Source of the DNA: CAZSNT01 sp964607765
Lineage (GTDB): Bacteria > Verrucomicrobiota > Lentisphaeria > Oligosphaerales > JABHEG01
Assembly (NCBI GenBank): GCA_964607765.1
Contig: CAZSNT010000050.1
Span: forward strand, 1 to 56,868
Length of the DNA: 56,868 bases
Direction of reading: 5' to 3'
Position numbers and translations under genes: made by a program
Part shown: piece by piece, positions 24,907 through 33,730 of the stretch
How the letters are laid out: every line of letters begins with the position of its first letter
How positions within the stretch are numbered: position 1 is the first letter of the stretch
Notes under the pieces: generated by a model
The model's input: only the letters and a program-made list of their open reading frames with translations
The model's database searches: none
Told to the model about the DNA's origin: nothing

Positions 24907-25727
24907 CGCACCAGCCCGCGACGTTTTGGCTGGCGCACGCCGCCGTCCGCCACATCCCGGGCCTTTCGCGGTGATGTAGACAGATCCTGCACCATCCCGT
25001 TACCCGCAGACTGGCCCGAGAACGTCAAGTCCGGCTTGCTGGGCGTGGTCGATCTGGCGTTCCGGGCTGTCACGTTCACGCGCGCTTGGTGCGCGAACAG
25101 TCCGATCGCGCGAGTGCGATTGGCCAGCAAGCTCGAGCGTGCCAAGACCGAGATTGCCTTGCTCAATGAGGTCATCGGGATCAACACGGCGCGCATCAAC
25201 CGCATGTCGCCACACAAACGCCCGCTGTTCCTGGCGCCTGAACGCTTGCGCATTCTCCAGCTTCGAGCTGCACACGGCTGGACTCTCGCCAAAACAGCGC
25301 GCCTCTTCAGCATCACTCCAGAGACCGTGGCGTCCTGACAACGGCGCATCGATGAGAGCGGGCCAGGTACTTGCTCCATGATCGCGACTCGAAATACACC
25401 GCTTCGTCCGACCACATCATCTCCTCAGCAGGCATCAAGCCGACCAAATTGCCTGCGCGATCCCCAAACCTGAATGCCTTCGCAGAACGCTGGGTTCTGT
25501 CGGTCAAATCGGAAGCGCTTGATCGCCTCATCCTCCTCAACGAACGGCAGGTCCGACGTGTGCTGAATGGGTACCTGGCACATTACCATGGGGAACGAGC
25601 GCATCAGGGGCTCAGCGGGCAGATAATTGAGCCGTCCCAAGCAAGCGACTCGATGCCCACCAGCAAAGTCGTATGTCGCAAACGTCTCGGCGGCCTGCTG
25701 AGCTTCTACTACCGAGCCGCGACCTGA
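24898..25727 (+). pseudogene. Integrase-core (rve) transposase relic
   Basis: The first part (24898-25338) has LERAKTEIALLNEVIGINTA, MSPHKRPLFLAPERLRILQL and AHGWTLAKTARLFSITPETV, the N-terminal coil and helix-turn-helix of IS481-like integrase-type transposases. A TGA at 25336-25338 replaces the expected Trp after ETVAS. The frame then continues QRRIDESGP before breaking. The second part (25371-25727) restarts LHDRDSKYTA and has SPNLNAFAERWV, the end of the DDE domain, and RLGGLLSFYYRAAT, the family C-terminus. About 150-200 codons between them, including the first catalytic Asp, are missing. It cannot encode an active enzyme. Confidence 0.78.
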
Positions 25728-25924
25728 TCGGGCTGCTTCCTCTATTCGCTCCCATGTCGGCCCGATGTCGGCAGCCCGCCGCCGTTGCCTGATTGGCGCC
25801 ACCTGCCGGCGAGAGCCCAAGAGTCACCGTGCCAAGACCCTTCCCCGCCCTTCACGGCTCCCGACCACCGGCCAGATCGCCGGATTCTGCCGCATGCAAC
25901 CAGCCGCAACTCCCCTCACCTGCC

Positions 25925-25972
25925 GCAGAAAACCACCTGGACGAGTTTCCGAACCGGACGCCCGCCGGATAG
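25925..25972 (+). mobile_element. Second IS1595-like transposase tail remnant
   Basis: The plus strand reads AENHLDEFPNRTPAG then TAG, closely like the scrap at 19115-19192 (HLDEFNRT). The remainder of 25728-26018 shows no gene that I recognise. Confidence 0.35.
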
Positions 25973-26018
25973 AGTTTTTGAGGAGGACACCGGGCTCCAC
26001 GAAGCGAATGCGCCTCTC

Positions 26019-27167
26019 TCACTCAGAAGAGACACCGAAAGGTACGCTTGGGAGTGTAAACCAGAACTTGCTGCCTGCACCGAGCTCACTGTCCACGCCG
26101 ATCCGTCCTCCGTGAGCTTCGACGGCGAGCTTGCAGAACGTCAGCCCCAAGCCTGTGGAGTACTTCCTCCCTTCTTGCCTGCCTGCCACTTGGCCGAACT
26201 TCTGGAAGATCCTGGCCTGATCTTCAAGAGGAATACCAGGCCCCGTGTCGCTCACACTTACCGTTGCGCCTTCATCGGATGAGATCAGATCGATGCGCAC
26301 TTCGCCGCTGGATGGTGTGAACTTTATTGCGTTGGCCACAAGGTTGGCGATCACGCGACGAGTGATTTCCGCATCACACCAAGCTGCCATCGCTTCAACC
26401 GGCGGCTCGTAGACCACCGTGCACTGCTTCACCAGAGACACGAGGGAGGCGAGGGCGTCCGATGCAATGACTCGTAGATCAACACAACTGCGTTCGAGAC
26501 GCATCTCGCCCGCCTCTAAGCGACTGACGTCAAGTAGCGAGGAGATCATCTCTTGGAGGCTGTGTCCCGAGGTCAGTGCCTCGTTTAGATCCCGAAGGAA
26601 CTCCTCACTGAGTGTTCCGCCCAGTTCATCTCTGAGTATTTCCAGCAATCCGTTCATGCCCATCAACGGGGAACGCATGTCGTGCACGATCATGTGGACG
26701 AGACTGTCACGCAGTTCTTCCAGTTCCTGGAGAGCGGCCAACGCCCGTTCTATCCGTCGCCTCTGTTCTTGGAGCATAAGTTGCGTGCGCACACGCGCCT
26801 TCACGATAGGGGGACTGACCGGCTTCACGATGTAGTCCACCGCGCCGACCTCGAACCCTCTCTGCTCGTCGGAGATGGCGCCCTTTGCGGTCACGAAGAT
26901 GACGGGGATGTTGGCTGTTGAGGGATCCTGCTTGAGACGACGACATACTTCGTGGCCATCGGTCTCGGGCATCATGACGTCGAGGAGTATCAGATCGAGA
27001 TCTGCTGACGCCGCCGCGGCGATCGCCAGTGCTCTCTTGCCGTTCACAGCCACCTTTGTCCGGTATTCGGCCCCCAGTATCTCGTTCAGGATGTCTATGT
27101 TCGCGGGTTCATCATCGACGATCAGAATCGTCCCTTGCATCGCGGAGGTCTCGGTGTTTTCACTCAT
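26019..27167 (-). CDS. Hybrid response regulator/histidine kinase (REC-HisKA-HATPase)
   Basis: The protein is 382 aa. A REC domain covers residues ~12-128, with phospho-acceptor Asp63 in LILLDVMMP and Lys in DYIVKP. A short coil (128-150) leads to the HisKA domain with His162 in HMIVHDMRSPL. The HATPase domain (~265-375) has NLVANAIKFTPSS, SDTGPGIP and STGLGL. There is no transmembrane segment, so the protein is cytoplasmic. The REC domain at the N-terminus suggests it is phosphorylated by another kinase, probably the membrane hybrid kinase 25 bp upstream on the same strand, and forms a relay with it. The GTGLGL box reads STGLGL. Confidence 0.92.
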   Translation of the reverse strand: MSENTETSAMQGTILIVDDEPANIDILNEILGAEYRTKVAVNGKRALAIAAAASADLDLILLDVMMPETDGHEVCRRLKQDPSTANIPVIFVTAKGAISDEQRGFEVGAVDYIVKPVSPPIVKARVRTQLMLQEQRRRIERALAALQELEELRDSLVHMIVHDMRSPLMGMNGLLEILRDELGGTLSEEFLRDLNEALTSGHSLQEMISSLLDVSRLEAGEMRLERSCVDLRVIASDALASLVSLVKQCTVVYEPPVEAMAAWCDAEITRRVIANLVANAIKFTPSSGEVRIDLISSDEGATVSVSDTGPGIPLEDQARIFQKFGQVAGRQEGRKYSTGLGLTFCKLAVEAHGGRIGVDSELGAGSKFWFTLPSVPFGVSSE

Positions 27168-27192
27168 GCTGCGTCACTCCATCCTGCAACTT

Positions 27193-30100
27193 CTAGTCAG
27201 CATCGGGGCTTGGCGCGTCGTTCTCCCCGTCGTTGTCGCCGCACGAGGCCAACACGGCACGCACGCGGCATAGCGCGTCCTGTGCCTGCGGGAAATCATA
27301 CCGAGTCACCGCCTGCTCGAGCTCGCGTATGCACGTCTCGTAGACAGTCCCCCCAAAACAGGCCTTCAGGGCCTCAAAGCTGCCCACGGCACGCCCGTCG
27401 TCGCCAGCGAGAAAAGCCGCCAACTCGTTGACCCGCTCCACGGCTTCAGCTACGTTCAGCGGCTCTGTCGCCGCAGCGTGTTCAACGGTAGCCGCTTCAG
27501 AAAGCCCGGCGACTGCCTGTGCCGTCTCATTGAAGCAGCTCATCAGTTCCTCCAGAAGCCGCTGCCATGCGGTCTCGTCGTGCTCAGTGCGGTTGACGGC
27601 TTCCTCCAGATCATGCGCAGCGTTGAATATGGCCGTTGCACCCAGATTCCCTGCCACACCTTCCAACGCATGCACATCACGACACACAACATCCAGGTGA
27701 CCTGAGGCAAGAGCCGATCGGATGCTCGTCACCGTACCTGCCTGCTGGGAAACAAACTTGTGCAAGAGCTTCCGGTACAGCGCAGCATCGCCGCCGCACC
27801 TTGCCAGGCCGGATCGGACGTCAATTCCGGCAAGTTCAGGAAAGACAGTGGCAGTGCCGCCCGAGACGTGTCCGGGCGACTCTGTGGAGGTCGCCCCCCC
27901 ATTGACGCATGCCACCCAGCCCGCCACCGTCTTCAACAGGTCAGGTGGCTCCACGGGCTTGACGATGTAGTCGTTCATCCCAGCCGCATAGGCCCTGCTG
28001 CGTTCGTCGGCAAAGGCGTTCGCAGACATCGCGACCACAGGCAACTGTTGGAACTTCGCCGCACTCCGAATCTCCCGAGTGGCCTCCAACCCATCCATGA
28101 GCGGCATCTGAATGTCCATGAGAACAAGGTCAAAGCGTTCTCGGAAGACTCTGTCGACGGCGTCTTGGCCGTTCGCCGCTTCTTGGACAGCAGCTCCGCT
28201 TTTCGTAAGGAGCTCTACAGCCACTTCGCGGTTGATCTCGTTATCATCAGCCACCAGAATCCGGACGCCAGACAGATTGGGCGCTTCGACCGCCTTCTCC
28301 CGACGTTGTCTCAAGCGATGCCCTGGTACCCCAAGAACCTGCGCGATGCCAGAGCACAGTTGGTCACGCGTCATGGGCTTCACGAGGGAGTTGCTGAAAA
28401 CGCTGGGTGCTACGTCAATGAGGGCATCTTGGACGTCGTGGGCGGAGACCAGGACTATGGGAATGCCAGCGTGCTTGGGGTTCTCCTTGATGGCCCGGCC
28501 GGCCTGTATGCCATCCATGCCACCCAACATCCAGTCCATCAACACAAGACCGTATGGCTCCTCATCTGCGGCCCGGTCAAGTTCACGGATGGCCTCTTCA
28601 CCGCTCGCCACTACATGCGGATCGAGGGACAGCGCGGCGAGCATGCGCTGGAGTGCGGCCGCGGTCTGGGGCATGTCATCAACGACGAGAACACGGAGTC
28701 CATGTGCCGAGGCCGGCAGACGAGGCCGGTGGTTGGCTGCAGCGGCATCCCGGCCAAGAACACAAGTGAACGTAAAGGTGCTCCCCTCTCCCAGCTTGCT
28801 CTCGACGCTGATTTCGCCACCCATCTTCTCGACGAGCTGCCGGCTGATGCTCAATCCCAGCCCCGTTCCCCCGTACTTACGTGTGGTCGATGAATCGGCT
28901 TGCGTAAAGGCCTCAAAAAGGCCCTCTATCTCCTCGGCAGTCATACCGATGCCTGTGTCACTCACCGAAAACTGCAGCACCGTGGAGTCGACCTCGGCAT
29001 TTGCGACTTCCACTGCGACAACGATCTGGCCTGAGTCCGTGAACTTGATGGCATTGCTCGTCAGATTCAAGAGGATTTGCCCCAGATGCAGGGGATCGCC
29101 CACCAACTCCGTCGGCACAGTTTCGTCTACGTTGAACAGCAGTTCCAGCCCCTTCTCCTCGGCTTTGACTGCAACGAGTGAGCTGAGCCGAGAGAGCACA
29201 TCGTCAAGCCAGAATGGAATCTCCTCGATTGTCAGCTTGCCGGCCTCGATCTTAGAGAAATCCAAGATGTCGTTGATCGTCGTGAGCAGCGTGTCGGAAG
29301 CCGCGTGGATCTTCGTCAGGTAATCGTGCTGCTTTCGGGTGAGATCAGTCCCCAACGCTAGGTGTGCCATACCGATGATGGCATTCATGGGCGTCCGGAG
29401 CTCATGGCTCATGTTCGCCAGGAACTCCGACTTGGCGCGGCTTGCGGCGTCAGCTGTCTCCTTCGCCGTGATCAACGCAGTCTCGGCTCGTCTGCGTTCG
29501 GTGATGTCGCGCATGATGCCCGTAAAAAGACGGCCCTCGCTCGTCGACACCTCTCCCACCGACAGGTACAGCGGGACACGCACGCCGTCCTTTCGGACTC
29601 CGACGACTTCACGACCATGATCGATGACGCGTTTCTCCCCCGTTCTGATATACCGGGCGATGTAAGCATCATGGCTCTCACAGTCGGGAGAAGGCATCAT
29701 GCGCGATACGTTGCTGCCGATGACCTCGTCAGCCCGATAGCCGAAGATTCGTTCCGCCGCTTGATTGAAGAGCCGCACAGTACCTCGCTCGTCTATCGTC
29801 ACAATCGCGTCTGCCGCAGTGCGGAGGATCTGGTTCAGGTTCGCCTCGCTGTCCACCAGCGCGAGAGATTTGTCATGTGCTACCCGCGAGGCACGTGCCG
29901 CGCGGTCGGTTGCAACAATCACATACCCCAAGAGGCATGTCAACATGCCGCCAACGGCCAGCACCCACCAGGCAACGGGCGATCGCCGAGACGCAAGGTA
30001 TTCTGGAGTTGCCGTACAGACCATGTCCCAGTGGCGTTTCCCGATGGTGAGTTGCTGGACGTGACGCGTGGCATCACCTTCTGAAGGCAACACGCCGAAC

Positions 30101-30996
30101 AACAGCCCCTCACCGCGGCCTGCCGATCGGTCCACAATGCTGATGTCAATGTCGAGAGGGGAGAGCCCCGACACAGCGTCTGCGACGACATCGGCAATGC
30201 GGAACACGCCAAGGATGAAGCCGCCAAGCGCCTCACGACGCTGCGCGACTGTGTGTGGACAGATGCCGCCACGGTAGACGGGCATGAAGAGGAGGAAGGC
30301 ATATCCCTGCTCCCTTTCCTGCACGAGAATGATGCGCGATGTTGCGGTAGCTTCCCCTGTGTCGCGCGCCTCCTCCAGCGCTTTTCGCCGAACGACGTTG
30401 GAGGCCAGATCGTATCCCAGCGCCGTTTCATTCCCTTCATGGGGCTCAACGAAGTAAACGGGGAAGTACTCGTCACGTTCTGGCGCAACCACGAGCTGAC
30501 GATCGGTTCCCCTTTCGGTGATCTGGAATTGCGCAAACCCGTCATCGGCGGCCATCGCCATGTAGCGTTCGCGATCAGCGTGTTCCACACGCGGAATCCA
30601 CTCCAATGCCCTCATGCAAGAGGCGTAAGAAAACAGGGGCGACACAAACACGCTGAATTCGGCACGCGTGACCGTCTCGGATGCGGCAAATAGCCGCCGG
30701 ACGGACTCAAGGATGATCTCTCGCTCGCGCAGAGTTGCACCAAGAGCGGCGGCGCGCTCAGAGGCATGGACATGGAACTCGCTGGTGACCCGGCGGAGGT
30801 CCAATGCACTCAAATAGACGGCCAGCCATATGGACGCAACGATGCCCAGAAGGACCGAAACTGCGACAGTGACGGTGGAACTGTGACGAGGCCCCCCTGT
30901 TCGCCCCATCAAGCCTGCTGTGACTTTCATGCGTTGCCCCAACCGCCTCACCACGTCGTCACCGATCTCTCGCAGCTTCCCTGTCACACTCACCAC
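27193..30996 (-). CDS. Membrane hybrid histidine kinase: CHASE-PAS-HisKA-HATPase-REC-REC-HPt
   Basis: The 1267-aa protein starts at GTG 30996, or ATG 30930. Transmembrane helices are at ~43-61 and ~342-362. Between them is a CHASE-type extracytoplasmic sensor (~85-310), with EREIILESVRRLFAAS and ALEWIPRV typical of that domain. Then come PAS (~385-500), HisKA with His531 in SHELRTPMNAIIGMAH, and HATPase (~630-745; NLTSNAIKF, TGLGLSIS). Two REC domains follow (Asp821 in LMDWMLGG, Asp961 in LMDIQMPLMDG), then an HPt domain with His1109 in VHALEGVAGNLGA. The full phosphorelay is in one chain. The output regulator is not obvious. The ligand is unknown. The downstream REC-kinase at 26019-27167 probably belongs to the same pathway. 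Confidence 0.93.
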   Translation of the reverse strand: MVSVTGKLREIGDDVVRRLGQRMKVTAGLMGRTGGPRHSSTVTVAVSVLLGIVASIWLAVYLSALDLRRVTSEFHVHASERAAALGATLREREIILESVRRLFAASETVTRAEFSVFVSPLFSYASCMRALEWIPRVEHADRERYMAMAADDGFAQFQITERGTDRQLVVAPERDEYFPVYFVEPHEGNETALGYDLASNVVRRKALEEARDTGEATATSRIILVQEREQGYAFLLFMPVYRGGICPHTVAQRREALGGFILGVFRIADVVADAVSGLSPLDIDISIVDRSAGRGEGLLFGVLPSEGDATRHVQQLTIGKRHWDMVCTATPEYLASRRSPVAWWVLAVGGMLTCLLGYVIVATDRAARASRVAHDKSLALVDSEANLNQILRTAADAIVTIDERGTVRLFNQAAERIFGYRADEVIGSNVSRMMPSPDCESHDAYIARYIRTGEKRVIDHGREVVGVRKDGVRVPLYLSVGEVSTSEGRLFTGIMRDITERRRAETALITAKETADAASRAKSEFLANMSHELRTPMNAIIGMAHLALGTDLTRKQHDYLTKIHAASDTLLTTINDILDFSKIEAGKLTIEEIPFWLDDVLSRLSSLVAVKAEEKGLELLFNVDETVPTELVGDPLHLGQILLNLTSNAIKFTDSGQIVVAVEVANAEVDSTVLQFSVSDTGIGMTAEEIEGLFEAFTQADSSTTRKYGGTGLGLSISRQLVEKMGGEISVESKLGEGSTFTFTCVLGRDAAAANHRPRLPASAHGLRVLVVDDMPQTAAALQRMLAALSLDPHVVASGEEAIRELDRAADEEPYGLVLMDWMLGGMDGIQAGRAIKENPKHAGIPIVLVSAHDVQDALIDVAPSVFSNSLVKPMTRDQLCSGIAQVLGVPGHRLRQRREKAVEAPNLSGVRILVADDNEINREVAVELLTKSGAAVQEAANGQDAVDRVFRERFDLVLMDIQMPLMDGLEATREIRSAAKFQQLPVVAMSANAFADERSRAYAAGMNDYIVKPVEPPDLLKTVAGWVACVNGGATSTESPGHVSGGTATVFPELAGIDVRSGLARCGGDAALYRKLLHKFVSQQAGTVTSIRSALASGHLDVVCRDVHALEGVAGNLGATAIFNAAHDLEEAVNRTEHDETAWQRLLEELMSCFNETAQAVAGLSEAATVEHAAATEPLNVAEAVERVNELAAFLAGDDGRAVGSFEALKACFGGTVYETCIRELEQAVTRYDFPQAQDALCRVRAVLASCGDNDGENDAPSPDAD

Positions 30997-31361
30997 AGTA
31001 CAACAGTACTACAGCAACGCACAGGTCTCAACAGATGGTCCGAAGCCCGGCTCGCCGTATCCCGTCCTGGGCAACACTGTCATCCGCGCTCAGGGCTCGT
31101 GGTCCTGAGCCAGCTGGATCCTGTGTTTCATCCTGTGGGGTCAAGAAACTCATCCGCACATGGTTGTGCTGCATGCCTATCTATGAGAGTGTTTGCTCAT
31201 GAGAAGTGGGCAGCGCTCCCTTCCGGATTCAGGCGCGGACCGCGTCGTGGGTGTCGAGCCGCTGTCGGACGGGGACGCGCCAGGTCGTCTGGATTGTGCG
31301 GTGATCGACGCGTGACCAATCCATGCCGACATTGTGCTGGCAGCAGCGAGTGTGAGCGCCT
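30997..31361. other. Intergenic region without a recognised gene
   Basis: A short minus-strand frame (31177-31365) starts with a signal-peptide-like MKALTLAAASTMSAWIGHAS but turns into low-quality sequence. It may be the front of a lost secreted protein. Nothing else is seen. A motif near 31145 (AAACTCATCCGCACATGG) has loose matches near 32475 and 32545. Confidence 0.3.
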
Positions 31362-31918
31362 TCATGTGAATTCTCTTCTTGGATGCACGCCCACTGCCTG
31401 TGGGATGTTCCTTCTCCGTTCTGAATGTACCCACCTTCCGCGAGAATTGCAGCGCTTACTACCGCGGACTCGCGCCGCCTTCCTGGGTGCCACCGCGTCT
31501 CTCAAGTACCCAATCACAGGCTCCTCGCCACCTGCGGTTCTACCGACGCATTGAAGGGCAGTCTGCCCTCGCGAGTTTGTCAACATCGGGTCGGCTCCTG
31601 CATCGATGAGAGCCCTGACGCCATCCATCCAGACCCAACTTGCCGCATTCATGAGCGGTGTGTATTGCCCATGCCTTTGTTTGGATCGGAGTTGTGCTCA
31701 AGCAAGAGCTGCAGCACGTCCATTCCACCATGTGGCCCAATGGCAATGTACAGCAGAGATTGCCCTGCATCATCGGCAGCGTTCGGATCGCCTCCTGACT
31801 CCAGGTATTGCTTCACGGACGAGGCATCGTTCCGATCAACGGCATCGAATACATCACACCGCTTGGTAGCACAGCCATAGATCAGGAGAAAGGCGACGAC
31901 TGTGATTGCATTCCTCAT
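31362..31918 (-). pseudogene. Ankyrin-repeat lipoprotein, frameshifted
   Basis: It begins MRNAITVVAFLLIYGCATKR, a lipoprotein signal with the lipobox ending IYGC. Ankyrin repeats follow (VKQYLESGGDPNAADDAGQS, VLQLLLEHNSDPNKGMGNT). At the next repeat the expected GNTPLMNAA is broken: the frame reads THRS and stops. The frame two bases away continues PLMNAASWVWMDGVRALIDA followed by GADPMLTNSRGQTAL. The cause is an extra CA in a (CA)n run (plus-strand GTGTGT, 31658-31663). Restored, the protein would be about 180 aa. It may be a real frameshift, a phase-variable tract or a sequencing error. Confidence 0.72.
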
Positions 31919-32607
31919 GGCATCGTCTCCTTTGCGCGCTGAGCGTTCACTACCGTATCTGAGGCCCAGGTTGCGGTTCGGGCGTTACTGATCAGGCAAC
32001 TGATCAGGATGCATATCCAACGGATGGCGCTCGGAAGCAGTTCCGGACATGGTCCGTTCTGCGCTGGATGCAACGCATGTGAAATCTCGCTGCCTTCTCG
32101 AGGTCCCCTTTGCGGCGAGTCGCCCGTTCCCGACTGGTGTTGGCTTTCACGTCGCCGTTCAGGAACTCGTCTGGATTCAGATCCGCTATAGTGGTCCAGC
32201 GGTCGCCGCTGCTTCCGTATGTTGGCGTTCTGTCGGGCTATTCCTTGCTCTTCTAGTGGGACGGCCTGCTTGCCTGACGGAGAGCAAAGTCCCTCCTCGG
32301 TCAACACCGCGACATACCGCGGGCTGGCTGTGTTTGCGTTGGTTCTCCCAGAAGAAGGGAGGGAACGCACATGAAGATGGGATGCAGTCTTGTTGGCTAA
32401 ACGGATGGCCCGCCGCAATAAGATGGAACTGCTTCGCCATGCGGCCCGGCTGCAGCTTGGTCGTGGAGTCAAGAAACCCATCCGTGCATAGTTCCGAGCC
32501 TGGATCACTATTGTGAGGGCGCCATTGCCGGCCTGTCCGAAAACTCATCGCGGCATGGATTTCGAGGGGAATTGAGCGCTTTGGCGCAAGCATCTCCGAA
32601 ACCTACT
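31919..32607. other. Gene-poor stretch
   Basis: About 690 bp with open frames only of the kind expected by chance in GC-rich DNA. None shows recognisable motifs or a good start. The stretch ends at an IS fragment (32608-32706) and probably represents decayed mobile DNA. Confidence 0.4.
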
Positions 32608-32706
32608 GCCCTACTCCTGATGCCGTACTATGGTCCCGGCTATTCCCGAGGAGAGGGCAGAACCGTGACTCCGATTTGGCGGATGATCCGGGCGCTGTGT
32701 GCCCGA
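32608..32706 (+). mobile_element. IS left-end fragment, second copy
   Basis: It matches 21108-21203: CTCCTGATgCC, then a GTG at 32665 opening MTPIWRMIRALCARR and TGA. The other copy reads MTLIWRMIRALCADD. Only the first ~15 codons of the transposase remain. Confidence 0.5.
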
Positions 32707-32748
32707 CGATGACAGACAACGTGCTCAAGCTGGCCTCAGGTGGGCGCT

Positions 32749-33588
32749 CTACCAAGGCGCGAAGAAACGCTTCCACGCCGCTTGGGGTCTCTCCTTACTG
32801 GCCGTCTGCTGCTGACGCCTCTGCAGTTCCGCCAACTTCTCAAGTTCGCGTTGTTTGCGTCTGAGCAGTTCCGATGCAACGTCAGCTGAGCGTCCTTTGA
32901 CCTCGGTCTGTCTGCGCAAAGCCCGGCGCTCAGCCAGCAGGAGATCCTTAGGCACGGCGGAGCCGTCTTCCCTCGCCTTTTCTGCCTCTGCGGAAATGAC
33001 CGCGAGATCACGACCGACAGACTTCGCTTCTCTCGCCAGCCGCGCCGCCTCGCGTGCTAGATCCTCTTCACTCAGGCTCGTCAAGGGCGGCTGGTCGCTG
33101 CCATCCTGAACCACCATACGCGGCGCTGGGCTATGCCCGACTGACTTTGGCGCCCTGCCTGGCAGCGGTCTGATACGCGACGTTCGCGGCCCCGGTTTCA
33201 CTGGCTTCCCGGGTCGCTCTGAAGCGGTTTGGGTATCCGCTTGGGCTGAGCTTGGGCTCACTAGCCATTCAATGAACGTCACTTCCCTCTGCGCTGTGCT
33301 CGTGGGCGCCACCGAGGTCGAGGCGGAAGAGGCGATGTCATTGACCCCTGTCGCGATCGAGAAGATGACGAGGGAGTTCAAGAGCCAGTACACGCCGCGT
33401 TGCCAGGTGGATAGGGCCTTGGCACTGAAGACTATGCTACCAATGAGAAAGCTGAGAAGCAGCGCCGTGCATCTGGGCTCCAAGCCAAATTGCATGCGCA
33501 ACGTATTCGCTATCATCATCGCCGTGCCGCCCGCGATTCCCGGTGTCAGCATCGATTCAGGTTTGAGGAATTCATCCGGTATAGCCAC
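32749..33588 (-). CDS. Unrecognised membrane protein with C-terminal coiled coil
   Basis: The protein is 279 aa. Hydrophobic segments at ~17-30, ~42-57 and ~67-85 (LLLSFLIGSIVFS, YWLLNSLVIFSIATGV) suggest three short membrane helices near the N-terminus. A Pro/Ser/Thr/Arg-rich linker (~100-170) follows. Residues ~175-270 are a highly charged helical region (EEDLAREAARLAREAKSVGR, RRKQRELEKLAELQRRQQQ). I do not recognise the family. The GTG start is supported by GGAGGA six bases upstream. It lies downstream of a 752-aa lipoprotein on the same strand and probably works with it at the cell envelope. Confidence 0.7.
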   Translation of the reverse strand: MAIPDEFLKPESMLTPGIAGGTAMMIANTLRMQFGLEPRCTALLLSFLIGSIVFSAKALSTWQRGVYWLLNSLVIFSIATGVNDIASSASTSVAPTSTAQREVTFIEWLVSPSSAQADTQTASERPGKPVKPGPRTSRIRPLPGRAPKSVGHSPAPRMVVQDGSDQPPLTSLSEEDLAREAARLAREAKSVGRDLAVISAEAEKAREDGSAVPKDLLLAERRALRRQTEVKGRSADVASELLRRKQRELEKLAELQRRQQQTASKERPQAAWKRFFAPW

Positions 33589-33591
33589 TGA

Positions 33592-33690
33592 TCATCCTCC
33601 TTCTTCCTGGCCCTGTTCGTCCACTGCACCTTCAGCCGCCGCTTTGCTCTCCTCCTCAGTCAACGCGGACGAGGCGAGCCGGCGCACCAC
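33592..33690 (-). CDS. Possible 32-aa small ORF
   Basis: GTG 33690 opens MVRRLASSALTEEESKAAAE and continues to an acidic tail ending QEEGG and TGA, three bases before the GTG of the membrane protein gene. Its composition is protein-like and it could be translationally coupled. Alternatively it is just the spacer containing that gene's ribosome binding site. Confidence 0.3.
   Translation of the reverse strand: MVRRLASSALTEEESKAAAEGAVDEQGQEEGG
33595..33600 (-). promoter_or_regulatory. Ribosome binding site of the membrane protein gene
   Basis: GGAGGA on the minus strand, six bases before GTG 33588. It decides the non-ATG start. Confidence 0.65.
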
Positions 33691-33730
33691 GTCTCTGCCT
33701 TCTCAGCCCCTTCACATCCGTCGTCGCCTC

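Noticed and set aside
24898..25727. Active insertion sequence
   Set aside because: The transposase has a nonsense codon and lacks most of its catalytic domain. No clear terminal inverted repeats were found.
31177..31365. Small secreted protein gene
   Set aside because: The first ~20 residues look like a signal peptide, but the rest is low-complexity Ser/Pro/Arg sequence with no support. Kept only as a note in the intergenic entry.
31915..32508. 197-aa minus-strand frame upstream of the ankyrin lipoprotein
   Set aside because: Residue usage (Arg/Ser/Pro-rich, no hydrophobic core) is that of non-coding sequence and it has no good start.
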